Positions 62,826 through 64,000 of a stretch of 64,000 bases of DNA are shown in pieces (the stretch's first letter is position 1; each line of letters opens with the position of its first letter). The DNA is taken from NCBI GenBank assembly GCA_025362975.1, contig JANYES010000013.1, forward strand, positions 53,303 through 117,302. The letters run 5' to 3'. A model generated the notes under the pieces. It was not told the DNA's origin and did not search any database. It saw only the letters and a list, made by a program, of their open reading frames with translations. The DNA is from Alphaproteobacteria bacterium. Its GTDB lineage: Bacteria; Pseudomonadota; Alphaproteobacteria; Rickettsiales; SXRF01. The position numbers and the translations under genes are program-made.

Positions 62826-62918
62826 CAGGGGGATATAGCAAGGAACGCGGGCTTTGTCATTATAAGCTTGGCGTCTGTCGCGACAGAACGAAAAACCGTT
62901 CTATATCAAAAGCCAGCT

Positions 62919-63890
62919 TTAAGCGCCACGCACTGGCTGCGCGGTTGGAGCCTGCGAAATGCGGTCTGCCCATCCCGTCGGTTGCGACTGCGCGAGGATT
63001 GCGTTGGCGAGCGCTTCATCCGCCGTCGGCGCCACTGGCCCCGGCGCGGTTGCCGCCGTGTAGGTAACCTGCGATGGGGCTACCTGCTGCGGTGCTTGCT
63101 GGTTCATCTTGGCATGTTCGATAAACGCTTCGGCGAGCTGCTTCTGGTTTTGAATCACCTGCGTCATAACATCGACTACGGGCTTCAACTGCGTCGCTAC
63201 TTCCTGCTGCACATTGCCTTGTGGTGCTGCTGCGGGAGTTGCCGCAGCCGGACCTTCAAGCGCGGCGAGCTTTTCACGGATTTCCGGGAATTTGCTGGCA
63301 GGAATACGGACATTCACGGTCATGACGCCCGGCTCATACGGCTTTGACGTGTCGCTGATATCGCCGATGACCTTACCGATGTTCGGTGTCTGCGGAATGT
63401 CGTCCTGCTGCTCGATGGGTTTACCCCATTGGCGCTGATCTTTAAACACCGGATCGGCAAGGAAAGTGTCGATCTTCTTGATCATCTCAGGATTGTCTTT
63501 AAACTTTTCTTTCAACTCCGTCAGCGATTTGCCCACCAGGCGGCGCATGTCTTCCTTACCCGCGATATACGGCAGGATGTCCATATAGGTCTGACCCGAA
63601 AACAGGATCGAACGCGCCAAGGCCTTCTGCAAATGCGGCTGGGGCTTGCCCGGCGTCGAATCGTCTTCGCCATTTTCAAGCGCGGTAAGCGGATTGGTTT
63701 TGCTTAAAGCCTCGATCTTATCCGTCGTAATCCCGCCGGGAAGCTTGGTGGCCGCCAATTGCTCGGGCGACATGAGGGTGATGTAAAGCGACGTGCTGTC
63801 GCCGTCTTTTTGCGAGGTGACGCCGAAATCGAGCGCTTTTACCTTGGCTTTAAGGGCCACTTTAATATGGCAACAGTTTTCCGGACACAT
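62919..63890 (-). CDS. Protein of unknown function, 5' end replaced by an IS3 terminus
   Basis: A 323-residue open frame, but its first seven or eight codons (MCPENCCH) are the inverted terminal repeat of an IS3-family element ending at 63868. Only the part from about residue 8 on is host sequence. That part is soluble, with LKAKVKALDFGVTSQKDG, a helical middle (SLTELKEKFKDNPEMIKKID), and a C-terminal low-complexity region rich in A, P, Q and T (about 215-300). I recognise no family. The original start codon is lost or lies within the removed sequence, so the gene may be inactive or expressed from an IS-derived start. Confidence 0.6.
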   Translation of the reverse strand: MCPENCCHIKVALKAKVKALDFGVTSQKDGDSTSLYITLMSPEQLAATKLPGGITTDKIEALSKTNPLTALENGEDDSTPGKPQPHLQKALARSILFSGQTYMDILPYIAGKEDMRRLVGKSLTELKEKFKDNPEMIKKIDTFLADPVFKDQRQWGKPIEQQDDIPQTPNIGKVIGDISDTSKPYEPGVMTVNVRIPASKFPEIREKLAALEGPAAATPAAAPQGNVQQEVATQLKPVVDVMTQVIQNQKQLAEAFIEHAKMNQQAPQQVAPSQVTYTAATAPGPVAPTADEALANAILAQSQPTGWADRISQAPTAQPVRGA

Positions 63891-64000
63891 TGTTAAGCGG
63901 ATATTTGCATGGTTTCGTATTCCACTGGTGACAGGTAATCGTTAGCGGAATGGGTTCTGATTCTGTTATAGAACACCTCTATATATTCAAAGATCGCATA
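63868..64000 (-). mobile_element. IS3-family insertion sequence, right end (continues outside window)
   Basis: The terminal repeat TGGCAACAGTTTTCCGGACA at 63868-63887 starts with TG and ends with CA, as IS3 ends do. It is followed inward by the end of a transposase gene read leftwards. Only this end is visible. The target-site duplication cannot be read because the other end is outside. Confidence 0.88.
63893..64000 (-). CDS. IS3-family transposase, C-terminal fragment (continues outside window)
   Basis: The last 35 residues of an OrfB-type DDE transposase, entering from the right edge. They show the family-typical tail [16 protein letters not shown] then [10 protein letters not shown], followed by a short end and stop at 63893. 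The catalytic residues lie outside the window. The stop is within 26 bases of the element's terminus, as is usual for IS3 elements. Confidence 0.9.
   Translation of the reverse strand, partial: YAIFEYIEVFYNRIRTHSANDYLSPVEYETMQISA

Overview
The window reads as a contiguous chromosomal piece of an alphaproteobacterium. The main evidence is the block mnmE-mnmG-rsmG-parA-parB next to holA-lptE-leuS, which is the usual arrangement beside the replication origin in this class. It carries three near-consensus parS sites. Tandem DUF2336 genes, a Caulobacter-type Cpa/Tad pilus cluster and a Yej peptide importer also fit. I cannot name the genus. The base composition is moderately GC-rich, with AT-rich intergenic gaps, and I saw no rRNA, tRNA or CRISPR array.

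Layout. 1-3092: end of leuS, then lptE and holA. 3131-3637: a decayed gene. 3656-9292 (minus): parB, parA, rsmG, mnmG, mnmE. 9355-12634: a quinone oxidoreductase, an unusual triplicated protein of unknown function and a small membrane-anchored protein. 12639-21773 (minus): a tightly coupled run of cytochrome c, NfeD, SPFH protein and the oligopeptide ABC transporter yejA-yejB-yejE-yejF, with an S9-type hydrolase and a Sel1-repeat protein inserted between the transporter genes. 21950-23694: PfkB sugar/nucleoside kinase and a short-chain dehydrogenase. 23968-34590 (minus): a type IV secretion cluster virB2-B4-B6-B8-B9-B10-B11-D4. 34866-42443: RidA, a palindromic repeat element, a TraX-like membrane protein with a spermidine-synthase-like membrane protein, the two subunits of a 3-oxoacid CoA-transferase, two DUF2336 paralogues and NAD kinase. 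42499-45591: two unknown proteins flanking a decayed gene. 45828-47941: cold-shock protein and TypA/BipA. 48602-56341: tad/cpa pilus genes cpaB, C, D, E, F, tadB, tadC. 56635-63890: an unknown protein, uvrB, a flavin-type stress protein, a conserved small protein, an M48-like metallopeptidase, a frameshifted secreted protein, RNase D and an unknown protein whose 5' end is cut by an IS3-family element running off the window.

Two envelope-spanning machines (type IV secretion and Tad pilus) and a peptide importer with its own hydrolase dominate the accessory content. The most notable sequence-level observations are these. The only VirB4 in the cluster has lost the Walker A lysine and the Walker B aspartate. 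The 568-residue protein is an internal triplication with no family I recognise. An IS3 terminus supplies the apparent start codon of the last gene. At least four small loci are frameshifted while the large genes around them are intact. TTAA-N7-TTAA (CtrA-like) boxes lie upstream of virB2, ridA and the DUF2336 pair, but the same spacing test also gives N6 hits, so this signal is weak.
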